Shown here piece by piece: positions 6,915-14,755 of a DNA stretch of 19,120 bases. The notes beneath the pieces are model-generated. The model worked only from the letters and a program-made list of their open reading frames with translations, did no database searches and was not told the origin of the DNA. The DNA comes from Bog-756 sp035531955 (GTDB taxonomy: Bacteria > Actinomycetota > Acidimicrobiia > Acidimicrobiales > RAAP-2). The translations under genes and the position numbers were made by a program. The first letter of the stretch is position 1. The number at the start of each line of letters is the position of its first letter. The stretch lies in contig DATKRZ010000043.1 in the NCBI GenBank assembly GCA_035531955.1, positions 1-19,120 on the forward strand. Direction: 5' to 3'.

Positions 6915-8200
6915 GGCGTGGCGCTCCGGACCGCCAGGGCGTCCCCGCCCCGGAAGGCTGCCGACTCACCGAGCATCGCCTCGATGCGAAGCAGCTGGTT
7001 GTACTTGGCCACCCGGTCGGACCGGGCCGGCGCCCCGGTCTTGATCTGACCGCAGTTGGTGGCCACGGCCAGGTCGGCGATGGTGGTGTCCTCCGTCTCG
7101 CCGGAGCGGTGCGACATGACGCAGGCGTAGGCGGAACGGGTGGCGAGCGCCATGGTCCCGAGGGTCTCGGTCAGGGTCCCGATCTGGTTGACCTTGATGA
7201 GCACGGCGTTGGCCGTGCCGGCGTCGATGCCCCGGCGCAGGCGCTCCTCGTCGGTGACGAAGAGGTCGTCGCCCACCAGCTGGACCGTCCCCCCGAGGGC
7301 CCGGGTCAGTGCCGCCCACCCGTCCCAGTCGTCCTCCGCCATCCCGTCCTCGATGGAGACGATCGGGTAGCGGCCGACCAGGTCGACCCAGTAGGCGACC
7401 ATCTCATCCGACGTGAGGGTGCGCCCCTCGCCGGCCAGCACGTAGCTCCCGTCCTTGTACAGCTCGCTGGTGGCCGGGTCCATGGCGATGGCGATGTCCG
7501 CCCCCGGAGTGCGCCCGGCCGCTTCGATGGCCTCCACCAGGATCTGGACCGCATCCTCGTTGGAGGAGAGATCGGGAGCGAAGCCGCCCTCGTCGCCCAC
7601 CGTGGTGGACAGGCCCCGCACCTTGAGGACCCGGGCCAGCGAGTGGTAGGTCTCCACACCCCAGCGCAGGGCCTCGGAGAAGGAGGCGGCGCCGACCGGC
7701 ACGATCATGAACTCCTGCAGGTCGATGGAGTTGTCGGCGTGGACGCCACCGTTGACCACGTTCATCATCGGCACCGGCAGCACATGGGCGTCTGCCCCCC
7801 CGACATAGCGGAACAGCGGGAGGCCGAGCTCGGCAGCGGCGGCCCTGGCCGTGGCCAACGAGGCCCCGAGGACGGCGTTGGCCCCCAGCCGGGCCTTGTT
7901 CGGGGTCCCGTCGGCGTCGACCAGCGCCAGGTCGACCCCCCGCTGGTCCAGGGCATCGGCGCCGTCGAGGACGTCGGCGATCTCGCCGTTGACATTGGCC
8001 ACCGCGCCGAGCACTCCCAAACCGTCGAAGCGGTCCCCCCCGTCGCGGAGCTCGACGGCCTCGAACGAGCCGGTGGAGGCCCCGGAAGGCACGATCGCCC
8101 GACCCGCCGCCCCGGAGTCGAGCACGACCTCCACCTCCACGGTGGGGTTGCCCCGGGAGTCGAGGACCTCGCGACCGATGACCTGTTCAATCAAGCTCAC
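6911..8200 (-). CDS. eno: Enolase
   Basis: Enolase converts 2-phosphoglycerate to phosphoenolpyruvate in glycolysis and the reverse in gluconeogenesis. The 429-residue length is standard. Recognisable features are VLDSRGNPTVEVEV at the start, the catalytic loop PSGASTGSFEAVELRDG (38-54), the acid E204 in GDEGGFAPD, metal ligands D241, E284 (SIEDGM) and D311 (GDDLFVTD), the catalytic base K336 in LIKVNQIGT, and SHRSGETED (363-371). No key residue is missing. The start is GTG with AGGAG about 11 bases upstream. It begins a tightly coupled run with the DivIC/FtsB-like, DUF501 and ppx genes, the order of M. tuberculosis Rv1023-Rv1026. The 130-base gap in front probably holds its own promoter. Confidence 0.98.
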   Translation of the reverse strand: MSLIEQVIGREVLDSRGNPTVEVEVVLDSGAAGRAIVPSGASTGSFEAVELRDGGDRFDGLGVLGAVANVNGEIADVLDGADALDQRGVDLALVDADGTPNKARLGANAVLGASLATARAAAAELGLPLFRYVGGADAHVLPVPMMNVVNGGVHADNSIDLQEFMIVPVGAASFSEALRWGVETYHSLARVLKVRGLSTTVGDEGGFAPDLSSNEDAVQILVEAIEAAGRTPGADIAIAMDPATSELYKDGSYVLAGEGRTLTSDEMVAYWVDLVGRYPIVSIEDGMAEDDWDGWAALTRALGGTVQLVGDDLFVTDEERLRRGIDAGTANAVLIKVNQIGTLTETLGTMALATRSAYACVMSHRSGETEDTTIADLAVATNCGQIKTGAPARSDRVAKYNQLLRIEAMLGESAAFRGGDALAVRSATP

Positions 8201-8233
8201 TGTGGGTAGTCACTCCTGTTGCCGGTGTGGGAA

Positions 8234-8239
8234 AAGTTA
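8234..8239 (-). promoter_or_regulatory. Possible eno -10 box
   Basis: The minus strand reads GGTAACTTTT here; TAACTT fits TANNNT and is the same hexamer seen before the sugar operon. It would give a leader of about 25-30 bases containing the AGGAG ahead of the eno GTG. No good -35 is seen at the usual distance. A short palindrome, CGGG-AA-CCCG (8245-8254), lies in the spacer and could bind a regulator. Confidence 0.3.
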
Positions 8240-8260
8240 CCATCCGGGAACCCGAGGACC

Positions 8261-8282
8261 TGGGAATTCGCCAGAAATCCCA
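8261..8282. repeat. Imperfect inverted repeat between mazG and eno
   Basis: TGGGAATT, a 6-base loop CGCCAG, then AAATCCCA: 8-base arms with one mismatch. It lies 49 bases beyond the mazG stop and just upstream of the putative eno -10 box. It could be a weak terminator for the mfd-mazG unit or a regulator site; there is no T-tract, so neither role is clear. Confidence 0.3.
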
Positions 8283-8330
8283 TCGCCGCTCGCCCGCCCA
8301 TGTGGCTCTTGCGAGGACTCCGCCCGCCCG

Positions 8331-9821
8331 TCAGCCCAGCTGCTCGACCGATGCCCGGAACCGGGTGGCGCGGGACCGCAACGCCGTCTCGGGGTCGACA
8401 CCGAGGGACCGGGCCACGTTGGCCAGGGAGAACAGCAGCTCTCCGAGGATCTCGGCCTGGTCGGCCCGGCCGCCCTCGCCGTCGGTGATCCTCCCCGGTC
8501 CCCGCCCCACGTCCGAGCCGTCGTCGGCCCGGACGTCACCGGCCAGGCGGGAGATCGCATCGGCCACCCGGCCGGCCTCGGCGTCCAGGTCCGGGAGGAC
8601 CATCCCGACCGCCAGGGCCTTCCGCTGCAGCTTGGCCGCCAGGGCCAGCGCCGGGAGGGCGACCGGGATGCCCTCGGTCACGCTCGACCGGTTCTTCTCG
8701 GACAACTTCTGCTCCTCCCAGTTGGCCGCCACCTCCTCGGGCGTGTCGGCGGTGACGTCGCCGAACACATGGGGATGGCGGGAGACCAGCTTGTCGTGCA
8801 CCCCCCGGGCCACGTCGGCGAGGGTGAAGCGGCCGGCCTCGGCGGCCAGGGCGGCGTGGAAGTAGACCTGGAAGAGCAGGTCGCCGAGCTCCTCTTCGAG
8901 ATGGTCCACCGCCTGCTCCTCGGCGCCGCCCTGCTGGTGGACGAGGGCTTCCCGGCCGTCACCGGTCCGCTCGCCGGCAGCCCCGGCTCCGGCGTCGATG
9001 GCGGAGAGGGCGTCGATGGCGGAGAGGGCGTCGATGGCCTCGAGCGCCTCGTAGGACTCCTCGAGGAGGTGGCGGGCCAGGGAGCCGTGGGTCTGGCGGC
9101 GGTCCCAGGGGCAGCGGCGGCGCAGGGTGTGGACCAGCTCGTCGAGCCGGAGCAGCTCGGCCCCCACCGGGGCGTCGAGGTGGGGGATCCACAGGGAGGT
9201 CAGGTGGTCGGGGGTGAGGTCACGATCGAGCTCTTGCCACTCCACCTCCCTCACCTCCTCGTCATCCAGCCCCAGATGGTGGAGGAGGGTCACGGTCCCC
9301 TCCGGCGGCGGGTCCAGCGACAGCTTGATCTCCGACAGCACCGCCGTACTCCAGCACTGGGCCACGATCAGCGGCCCGCGCTCGCCGGCCGCATCGGTGG
9401 CGAACGAGCCGCCGTCCACGATCCTGACGCCGGCGGCCATCGGGTCGACACCGAGCCGGTCGAATACGAGGTCGAGGAAGGAGACCGCCGGGTGCACGGC
9501 CAGGGTCACCTGACCGCCGGTCACGCCAGGATGCTCCCGCAGGAGGGCGACGGTGCGCTCGCCGACCGTGGGCGAGCCCGGCACCGCGTAGGCGACGGAA
9601 CCGACCTCGACGGCGGCAGCGACCAGATCGGACACGATGGCCCGGTAGACCTGGTCGAAGGTCCGGCTCCGCTCGTAGTGGCGGTCGAACGAGTCGGCCT
9701 CGGGGAACCGCTCCGCCGCCGGATGCCTCGAGGTGCGGAAGAAGACGGCTGCCGCCCCGGCCATCGTGGCCAGGGCCCCCGAGGTGATGAGCTCGGGCCC
9801 GGCGGGGCCCAGGCCGACCAC
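8331..9821 (-). CDS. mazG: YabN-type fusion: tetrapyrrole-methylase-like domain plus MazG pyrophosphohydrolase
   Basis: The 496-residue protein has two parts. Residues 1 to about 200 resemble the SAM-dependent tetrapyrrole methylases, starting VGLGPAGPELITSGAL with a later AYAVPGSPTVGERTV. From about 225 the MazG all-alpha NTP pyrophosphatase begins: CPWDRRQTHGSLARHLLEE, then SYEALEAID (EExxE metal site) and EEELGDLLFQVYFHA (ExxD), followed by EEVAANWEEQKLSEK and a second half ending AEILGELLFSLANVA. MazG hydrolyses NTPs to NMP and pyrophosphate and is linked to removal of aberrant nucleotides; the job of the methylase-like part in YabN proteins is unknown. The GTG at 9821 is the only usable start; it has no clear ribosome site and cuts close to the first strand. 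A tandem repeat lies in the linker (8992-9038). Confidence 0.93.
   Translation of the reverse strand: MVGLGPAGPELITSGALATMAGAAAVFFRTSRHPAAERFPEADSFDRHYERSRTFDQVYRAIVSDLVAAAVEVGSVAYAVPGSPTVGERTVALLREHPGVTGGQVTLAVHPAVSFLDLVFDRLGVDPMAAGVRIVDGGSFATDAAGERGPLIVAQCWSTAVLSEIKLSLDPPPEGTVTLLHHLGLDDEEVREVEWQELDRDLTPDHLTSLWIPHLDAPVGAELLRLDELVHTLRRRCPWDRRQTHGSLARHLLEESYEALEAIDALSAIDALSAIDAGAGAAGERTGDGREALVHQQGGAEEQAVDHLEEELGDLLFQVYFHAALAAEAGRFTLADVARGVHDKLVSRHPHVFGDVTADTPEEVAANWEEQKLSEKNRSSVTEGIPVALPALALAAKLQRKALAVGMVLPDLDAEAGRVADAISRLAGDVRADDGSDVGRGPGRITDGEGGRADQAEILGELLFSLANVARSLGVDPETALRSRATRFRASVEQLG
8992..9038. repeat. 18-bp tandem repeat, 2.6 copies, inside mazG
   Basis: The unit GCGTCGATGGCGGAGAGG occurs exactly at 8992-9009 and 9010-9027, followed by the first 11 bases again at 9028-9038. 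On the coding strand it gives AIDALSAIDALSAID. It is in frame (18 bp = 6 codons) and follows the EExxE metal-binding helix, so copy number could vary without a frameshift. Confidence 0.9.
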
Positions 9822-9829
9822 GTCGATGT

Positions 9830-9843
9830 GCGGAGCGCTCCGC
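9830..9843. repeat. 14-bp perfect palindrome next to the mazG start
   Basis: GCGGAGCGCTCCGC is identical on both strands. It lies 8 bases upstream of the mazG GTG in the 59-base gap after the lipoprotein gene. It could form a hairpin in the mRNA that hides the start region, or be a protein site. In DNA this GC-rich, chance is a fair alternative. Confidence 0.45.
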
Positions 9844-9880
9844 TCACCGCGCCGCGTGCCAGCGGTGGGCGCCGTGCGGA

Positions 9881-11083
9881 TCAGTTGCCCCCCGGGACGG
9901 CGGTCCCCGGCGAGCCGGTCGAGGCGCCCGGGCCGGTCGGTGCGGTCGGTGCGGTCGGTGCGGTCGGTGCGGTCGGTGCGGTCGGGTCAGCCGAAGCGCC
10001 GGCCAGCAGGTACTGCTCCGGGGGGGCGATGGGGGCCACGATGGTCAGAGCCTTCCAGGTTCCGTACATGGGGTCGATCCACACGTCCGAGTGGCGGGCG
10101 AACCCGACGATCTCCTTGCTGACCCGGGTCACGTTGGGGGTGGCCTGGAGCAACTCGCGCCGCGCCACGGAGGCGGCGGCCGACAGCGGCTCGACCGTCC
10201 GGTTGGTCACCTCGTAGATGATCCACTGACCGGTGGAGGTGTCCTGCACGGGGCCGACGGGGCGGCCCACGGCGATCGACTGCTGCTGCAGCGCCTGATC
10301 CACCCGTGCCTCGGTGTAGTTGCAGCCGAGCGATCCGCCGTTGGCCGCGGTCTGTTGGTCGAGCGAGCTGGCTCTGGCCACGTCGGCGAAGGCGGCTCCG
10401 GCATTCAACTGGGCGATGAGCTGCGCGGCGTGGGCCTGGGTGTCGGTGGCGATCACGCTCACGCAAACGGCGGTGAACAGCGGCTGATTGGCGGCGTAGT
10501 AGGCCGCCACTGCGGCGTCGGACAGGTCCGCCCCCCGGGCCAGGAGCTTCTCGTCGACGGCCTCGTTGCGGATCTGTCCTGCCCGCACCGACTCGGGCAG
10601 CCCGGACAGGAGGGCGACGCCGGTGAGGTTCGCCCCGGTCGGGTCCTGACAGTAGGACGCCGTGCCCGACGAGGACGCCTGCTGGACGGCGGCAGCGATC
10701 TCGCCGTCCAACGTCGACTCGAAGTCCGACTTGGCCGCGGCCAGGTCGGACGACGAAAGGGAGATGCCCTTCGATGCGGCGTACTGCTCGGCCAGGAGGT
10801 CGCCCACCTGGTTGTCGAGCACGCTGACGGCGAAGGGCATGGCGAAGGTGCCGGGGCCGCCGGCTCCCACCGCCGAGAGGGGGGTGATCTGGGCGTTCTC
10901 CAGCTCGAGCAGGCAATTGCCGGCCACCGTCGCCTGCAGGGTGTGGAGCTGGGTGTTCAGGGTGCTGGTGGTGATGGCGGTCCCGTTGGCCGAGGCCGCC
11001 GGAGGGGTGACGTCACAGGCGGTGCCCACCAGGGCGACGACGAGCACGACAGTGGCGGCGGCCCCGGAGAGATGGCGCTTCAT
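9881..11083 (-). CDS. Putative lipoprotein with SurA-like N-terminal and PpiC (parvulin) domains
   Basis: This 400-residue protein starts with a signal peptide: MKRH, a hydrophobic stretch, then LVGTAC with C23 as probable lipidation site, although the -3 residue is not the favoured Leu. ASANGTAITTSTLNTQL (31-47) looks like the SurA/PrsA N-terminal chaperone segment. Residues about 205-295 resemble parvulin PpiC: LIAQLNAGAAFADVARASS, ANGGSLGC, then VGRPVGPVQDTSTGQWIIYEV. Parvulins speed peptidyl-prolyl isomerisation and help exported proteins fold. The usual first histidine is replaced (AVCVSVI), so activity is doubtful and a chaperone role likelier. Four cysteines besides C23 (57, 145, 207, 254) could form two disulfides. 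The C-terminus is a Pro/Thr/Ala repeat. ATG start, no clear ribosome site; it lies 36 bases after mfd. Confidence 0.75.
   Translation of the reverse strand: MKRHLSGAAATVVLVVALVGTACDVTPPAASANGTAITTSTLNTQLHTLQATVAGNCLLELENAQITPLSAVGAGGPGTFAMPFAVSVLDNQVGDLLAEQYAASKGISLSSSDLAAAKSDFESTLDGEIAAAVQQASSSGTASYCQDPTGANLTGVALLSGLPESVRAGQIRNEAVDEKLLARGADLSDAAVAAYYAANQPLFTAVCVSVIATDTQAHAAQLIAQLNAGAAFADVARASSLDQQTAANGGSLGCNYTEARVDQALQQQSIAVGRPVGPVQDTSTGQWIIYEVTNRTVEPLSAAASVARRELLQATPNVTRVSKEIVGFARHSDVWIDPMYGTWKALTIVAPIAPPEQYLLAGASADPTAPTAPTAPTAPTAPTGPGASTGSPGTAVPGGN
9934..9985. repeat. 9-bp tandem repeat in the lipoprotein gene
   Basis: CGGTCGGTG occurs in five exact head-to-tail copies (9934-9978) with a partial sixth (9979-9985). 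On the coding strand it gives repeated Ala-Pro-Thr, a proline-rich tail close to the protein C-terminus. Exact identity of the copies points to recent slippage expansion, and in-frame copy-number variation is likely. Confidence 0.95.
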
Positions 11084-11119
11084 CGGCGGCGATGCTACCG
11101 GCTGGGTCCCGACCTGCCT

Positions 11120-14100
11120 CTACGCGGCGGTCGAGGGCACCAGTTCTGCCAGCAGGTCCACCAGGGCCCGGGCGTAGTCGCTCCCCCCGGCCGGCGAGGC
11201 CACCGACAGCAGCAACCGGTGCAGGTCGGCCTGGTAGGTGGCGCCCGGGGCCAGCCGGCGCAGACGGACCTCGGCCGAGGCCGGCAGCGTGAGGGGCGAC
11301 ACCTTGACCGCGGCCCGGGCCGGGGGCCCGCCCATGGCGGCCGTCCCCCGCCGGGGCACGCTCACGACCACGTCGGTGATCCCGAGGCGCAGGCATTCGA
11401 CCCGCAGCCGGGCCACGTCCAACAGCGCGACGGCCGGAGCGGGCAGAGGCCCGAACCGGTCCTCCCATTCGGTCCGGAGGTCGGCGATCTCCTCGACGCT
11501 GCGCACGGCGGCGAGCCGGCGGTAGGCCTCGAGGCGGACGTCCTCGGCCTCCACATAACCGGCGGGAAGGTGGGCGGCATCGGGCAGGTCGAGGGACAGC
11601 TCGACCGGCTGCGGGCGCGGCTCGCCCTTCATCTCGGCGACCGCCTCGGAGACCATCTGGACGTACAGGTCGTAGCCGATGGCCGCGATGTGGCCCGTCT
11701 GGTCGCGGCCGAGCAGGTTGCCCGCCCCCCGGATCTGCAGGTCGCGTAGGGCGATCTTGAATCCGGAACCGAGCTCGGTGTGGTCCCCGATGGTCCGCAG
11801 GCGCTCGTAGGCCTGCTCGGACAGCACCCGGTCGACGGGGTGGAACAGATAGGCGTACGCCCGCTGCCCGGCCCGACCCACCCGGCCGCGGAGCTGGTGG
11901 AGCTGGCCCAGTCCCAAGAGGTCGGCCCGGTCGACCACCAAGGTGTTGACGGTGGGCATGTCGATGCCCGACTCGATGATGGTGGTGCACACCAGCACGT
12001 CGTAGCCGCCGTCCCAGAAGTCGAGCACCACCCGCTCGAGCGTCCCCTCGTCCATCTGCCCGTGGGCGACGGCCACCCGAGCCTCGGGGGCCATGCGGTG
12101 GACCCGTTCGGCCACCGCCTCGATGTCCTGGACCCGGTTGTGCACGTAGAACACCTGGCCCTCCCGGAGCAGCTCGCGGCGGATCGCCTCCGACGCCGCC
12201 GCCTCCTCGAACTCCCCGACGTGGGTGAGGATCGGCCGCCGGGCCGCCGGAGGGGTGTTGACCATCGAGAGGTCGCGGATACCGGTCAGGGCCATCTCGA
12301 GGGTACGGGGAATGGGGCTGGCGGTGAGGGTGAGGACGTCGACCCCGTCGGTCAACGCCTTGATCGACTCCTTGTGGCTCACCCCGAAGCGCTGCTCCTC
12401 GTCCACGACCAGCAGCCCGAGCTTCTTGAAGGCGACGTCCCCGCCCAACAGGCGGTGGGTCCCGATCACCACGTCCACCGAGCCGTCGGCCAGGCCGGCC
12501 AGCACCGCCTTGGCCTGGGCGTTGGTCAGGAACCGGCTGAGCAGCTCGACCTTGAGGGGGAACGGCGCGTAGCGGTCGGCGAAGGTCTGGGCGTGCTGGC
12601 TGGCCAGCAGGGTCGTGGGCACGAGGACCGCGGCCTGGTACCCGTCCTGCACCGCCTTGAACACCGCCCGGATGGCCACCTCCGTCTTGCCGAAGCCCAC
12701 GTCGCCACAGATCAGCCGGTCCATCGGTTGGGGGCGCTCCATGTCGGCCTTCACGTCCTCGATGGCCCGGAGCTGATCGGCGGTCTCGACGAACGGGAAC
12801 GAGGACTCGAGCTCGGCCTGCCACGGGGTGTCGTGGCCGAAGGCGTGGCCGGGGATCTGGAGGCGGCGGCGGTAGAGGGCGACCAGCTCCTCGGCCACCT
12901 CGTGCACCGCGGCCCGGGCCTTGGCGCGGGTGCGCTGCCACTCGGAGCCCCCGAGCCGGCTCACCGTGGGCGACTCGCCGCCGGCGTAGGGGGTCAGCAA
13001 TTCGATCTGATCGGTGGGCAGGTACAACTTGTCCGCCCCGCGGTACTCGAGCAGCAGGTAGTCGCGGGTGGCGCCCCCCATGGTGCGGGTGACCATGCCG
13101 CCATAGCGGGCCACCCCGTGCTGACGGTGGACCACATAGCTGCCCGGTGCCAGGTCGTCGAAGAACCCGTCGACCGGCCGGGCCCGGGTCCGCGCCTGGC
13201 GGTGGGGGCGGTGCCGGCCGGTGACGTCGGACTCGCTGAGGACGGCCACCCTCGACCCCGACAGCACGAAGCCGTGATCGACCGGGGCCACCACGATGCG
13301 GGCCCCCGGCACGGTCAGGTCGGGCACCCCCGGCGAGCCGGTCGGGCCGGGCCCCTCCGATGCGGGTGGAGCGACAGGGACGGTGACCCCCTCCTCGGCC
13401 AGGATGGACGACAGGCGCTCGGCCCCCGGAGCGCTCGACGAGCACAGCACCACCGAGTACCCGTCCCCGACCAGGGCCGCCACCTGGCCGGCCAGCTTGG
13501 AAGGGTCGCCGAGGATCGGCTCCCACCCCCTCGACTCCACCAGCGGGACCCCGGGGCCCTCGGCCGTCGGCACCAGCGAGAGCACGCCCGCACCGGTGTC
13601 GGTGAGCAGCCGGTCGAACGGGACGTGCAGCCGCGGGGCCCCCTCACCGGCCTCGAGCCCCCAGGTCGAGGCCAGGGCGTCGGCCAGCGCGGACTCCTCG
13701 TCCAGCAGCTCGCCGGCCCGGTCACGGACCCGTCCGGGCTCCACCACCACCACCAGCCCCTCGTCGCCCAGGAGGTCGGTGACCAGCTCGTCGGAGTCGG
13801 ACAGCCACGGCAGCCACGACTCCATCCCGTCGAACTGGTCGCCGTCGGCCAGCCGGTCCCACTGATGGCGTCCCCACGGGGCCGAGCCGACCAGCGCGGC
13901 CGACCGCTTCTGCATGGTCTCGTCGACCACCAGCTCGCGACAGCCGAACACCTCGACCGGTCCGAGGTCGTCGATCGACCGTTGGTCGGCCACGTCGAAA
14001 CGGGTCAGCCGGTCGACCTCGTCGCCCCACAGGTCGATCCGCACCGGGTCGTCCGCGGTGGAGGGGAACACGTCGACGATGCCGCCCCGCACCGCCAGCT

Positions 14101-14674
14101 CGCCGCGGTGCTCCACCATCGACTCGCGTCGGTAGCCCATGGCCACCAGCCGGGCCACCAGTTCGTCGACGACGACCCGGTCGCCCTTGGCCAAGGTGAC
14201 CGGCCGGGCCGCGGTCCTCCAGGGGCCGAGGCGCTGCAGCACCGCCTTGATCGGTGCCACGACGATGTCCGGGCGGGTGCCGTCGGCACTCCGCGGTCCC
14301 CTCCCGAGCCGCCACAACAGCCGGAGGCGGCGGCCCATGGTCGAGACGTCCGGGCTCACCCGCTCGAAGGGCAGCGTCTCCCAGGCCGGGAAGACCTCGA
14401 CGCTGCCCGCACCGTCGTCGGATCCGGGCGGCGCCGCCGCCCAGGGTCCGGGCCCGGTGCCGGTGAAGGCCGCCAGGTCGTGGGCCAGCTGGTCGGCGGC
14501 GGACCCGGTGGGCGTCACCACCAGCACCGGGCGGCGGGAGCCCAAGCGGACCAGGCCGGCCAGCACGAAGGCCTGGGCGGGTGTGGCCACGGCCAGCGTG
14601 GCGCCGGGCGCGCCGATCACCTGCGCCATGGCGGGCTCGTTGCGCAGCAGCGGGGGGAGCGAGCGGAGACTCAC
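11120..14674 (-). CDS. mfd: Transcription-repair coupling factor Mfd
   Basis: Mfd removes RNA polymerase stalled at DNA damage and recruits UvrA. The 1184-residue protein is full length. The N-terminal third is the UvrB-like module (VLVVTPTGSAADQLAHDL; FPAWETLPFERVSPD). The RNA-polymerase-interacting domain lies around residue 510 (APGSYVVHRQHGVARYGG ... YLLLEYRGADKLYLP). The translocase follows: Walker A ICGDVGFGKTEVAIR (about 650-664), VDEEQRFGVSHKE (about 755), TLTASPIPRTLEMAL, and the second RecA lobe with VLVCTTIIESGIDMPTVNT and QLRGRVGRAG. The C-terminal TRCF domain is present. The GTG start is preceded by no ribosome site but by TACCCT six bases upstream, suggesting a leaderless message. 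It sits directly downstream of the toxin-like gene; in M. tuberculosis mfd lies near the pth-rplY-prs-glmU genes but on the opposite strand. Confidence 0.98.
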   Translation of the reverse strand: MSLRSLPPLLRNEPAMAQVIGAPGATLAVATPAQAFVLAGLVRLGSRRPVLVVTPTGSAADQLAHDLAAFTGTGPGPWAAAPPGSDDGAGSVEVFPAWETLPFERVSPDVSTMGRRLRLLWRLGRGPRSADGTRPDIVVAPIKAVLQRLGPWRTAARPVTLAKGDRVVVDELVARLVAMGYRRESMVEHRGELAVRGGIVDVFPSTADDPVRIDLWGDEVDRLTRFDVADQRSIDDLGPVEVFGCRELVVDETMQKRSAALVGSAPWGRHQWDRLADGDQFDGMESWLPWLSDSDELVTDLLGDEGLVVVVEPGRVRDRAGELLDEESALADALASTWGLEAGEGAPRLHVPFDRLLTDTGAGVLSLVPTAEGPGVPLVESRGWEPILGDPSKLAGQVAALVGDGYSVVLCSSSAPGAERLSSILAEEGVTVPVAPPASEGPGPTGSPGVPDLTVPGARIVVAPVDHGFVLSGSRVAVLSESDVTGRHRPHRQARTRARPVDGFFDDLAPGSYVVHRQHGVARYGGMVTRTMGGATRDYLLLEYRGADKLYLPTDQIELLTPYAGGESPTVSRLGGSEWQRTRAKARAAVHEVAEELVALYRRRLQIPGHAFGHDTPWQAELESSFPFVETADQLRAIEDVKADMERPQPMDRLICGDVGFGKTEVAIRAVFKAVQDGYQAAVLVPTTLLASQHAQTFADRYAPFPLKVELLSRFLTNAQAKAVLAGLADGSVDVVIGTHRLLGGDVAFKKLGLLVVDEEQRFGVSHKESIKALTDGVDVLTLTASPIPRTLEMALTGIRDLSMVNTPPAARRPILTHVGEFEEAAASEAIRRELLREGQVFYVHNRVQDIEAVAERVHRMAPEARVAVAHGQMDEGTLERVVLDFWDGGYDVLVCTTIIESGIDMPTVNTLVVDRADLLGLGQLHQLRGRVGRAGQRAYAYLFHPVDRVLSEQAYERLRTIGDHTELGSGFKIALRDLQIRGAGNLLGRDQTGHIAAIGYDLYVQMVSEAVAEMKGEPRPQPVELSLDLPDAAHLPAGYVEAEDVRLEAYRRLAAVRSVEEIADLRTEWEDRFGPLPAPAVALLDVARLRVECLRLGITDVVVSVPRRGTAAMGGPPARAAVKVSPLTLPASAEVRLRRLAPGATYQADLHRLLLSVASPAGGSDYARALVDLLAELVPSTAA

Positions 14675-14709
14675 CGGGTCAGGGTACCGGGCGGTGACGA
14701 TCTTGTTGA
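14675..14709 (-). promoter_or_regulatory. Leaderless-type promoter of mfd
   Basis: On the minus strand TCAACA (14709-14704) and TACCCT (14686-14681) are 17 bases apart. TACCCT fits TANNNT, and only six bases (GACCCG) separate it from the mfd GTG, so transcription would start at or beside the start codon. No ribosome site is present. The -35 matches TTGACA at only four of six positions. Confidence 0.4.
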
Positions 14710-14740
14710 CCGACGGATAGCGCTGGTGGTGACCCGTCGG
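14710..14740. repeat. Inverted repeat after the toxin-like gene
   Basis: CCGACGG (14710-14716) and CCGTCGG (14734-14740) are perfect 7-base arms around a 17-base loop, in the 81-base gap between the toxin-like stop and mfd. It could be an attenuating hairpin, or an operator overlapping the mfd -35 region. There is no T-tract. Confidence 0.35.
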
Positions 14741-14755
14741 ACCGGGATCTCCGGG

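Noticed and set aside
9934..9985. CRISPR-like array
   Set aside because: The units are 9 bp, head to tail without spacers, and lie in frame within a gene; this is a coding microsatellite-type repeat.
7851..10217. 788-codon open frame on the plus strand, and similar long plus frames at 6143-8209, 10091-11749 and 11780-14764
   Set aside because: They lie antisense to eno, mazG, the lipoprotein gene and mfd, have no family motifs, and have Arg/Gly/His/Pro-rich composition typical of shadow frames in high-GC DNA.
11013..13526. 837-codon minus-strand frame overlapping mfd
   Set aside because: It is another frame of the same strand inside mfd; the protein is Arg/Gly/Pro-rich with no motif, while the mfd frame carries all helicase motifs.
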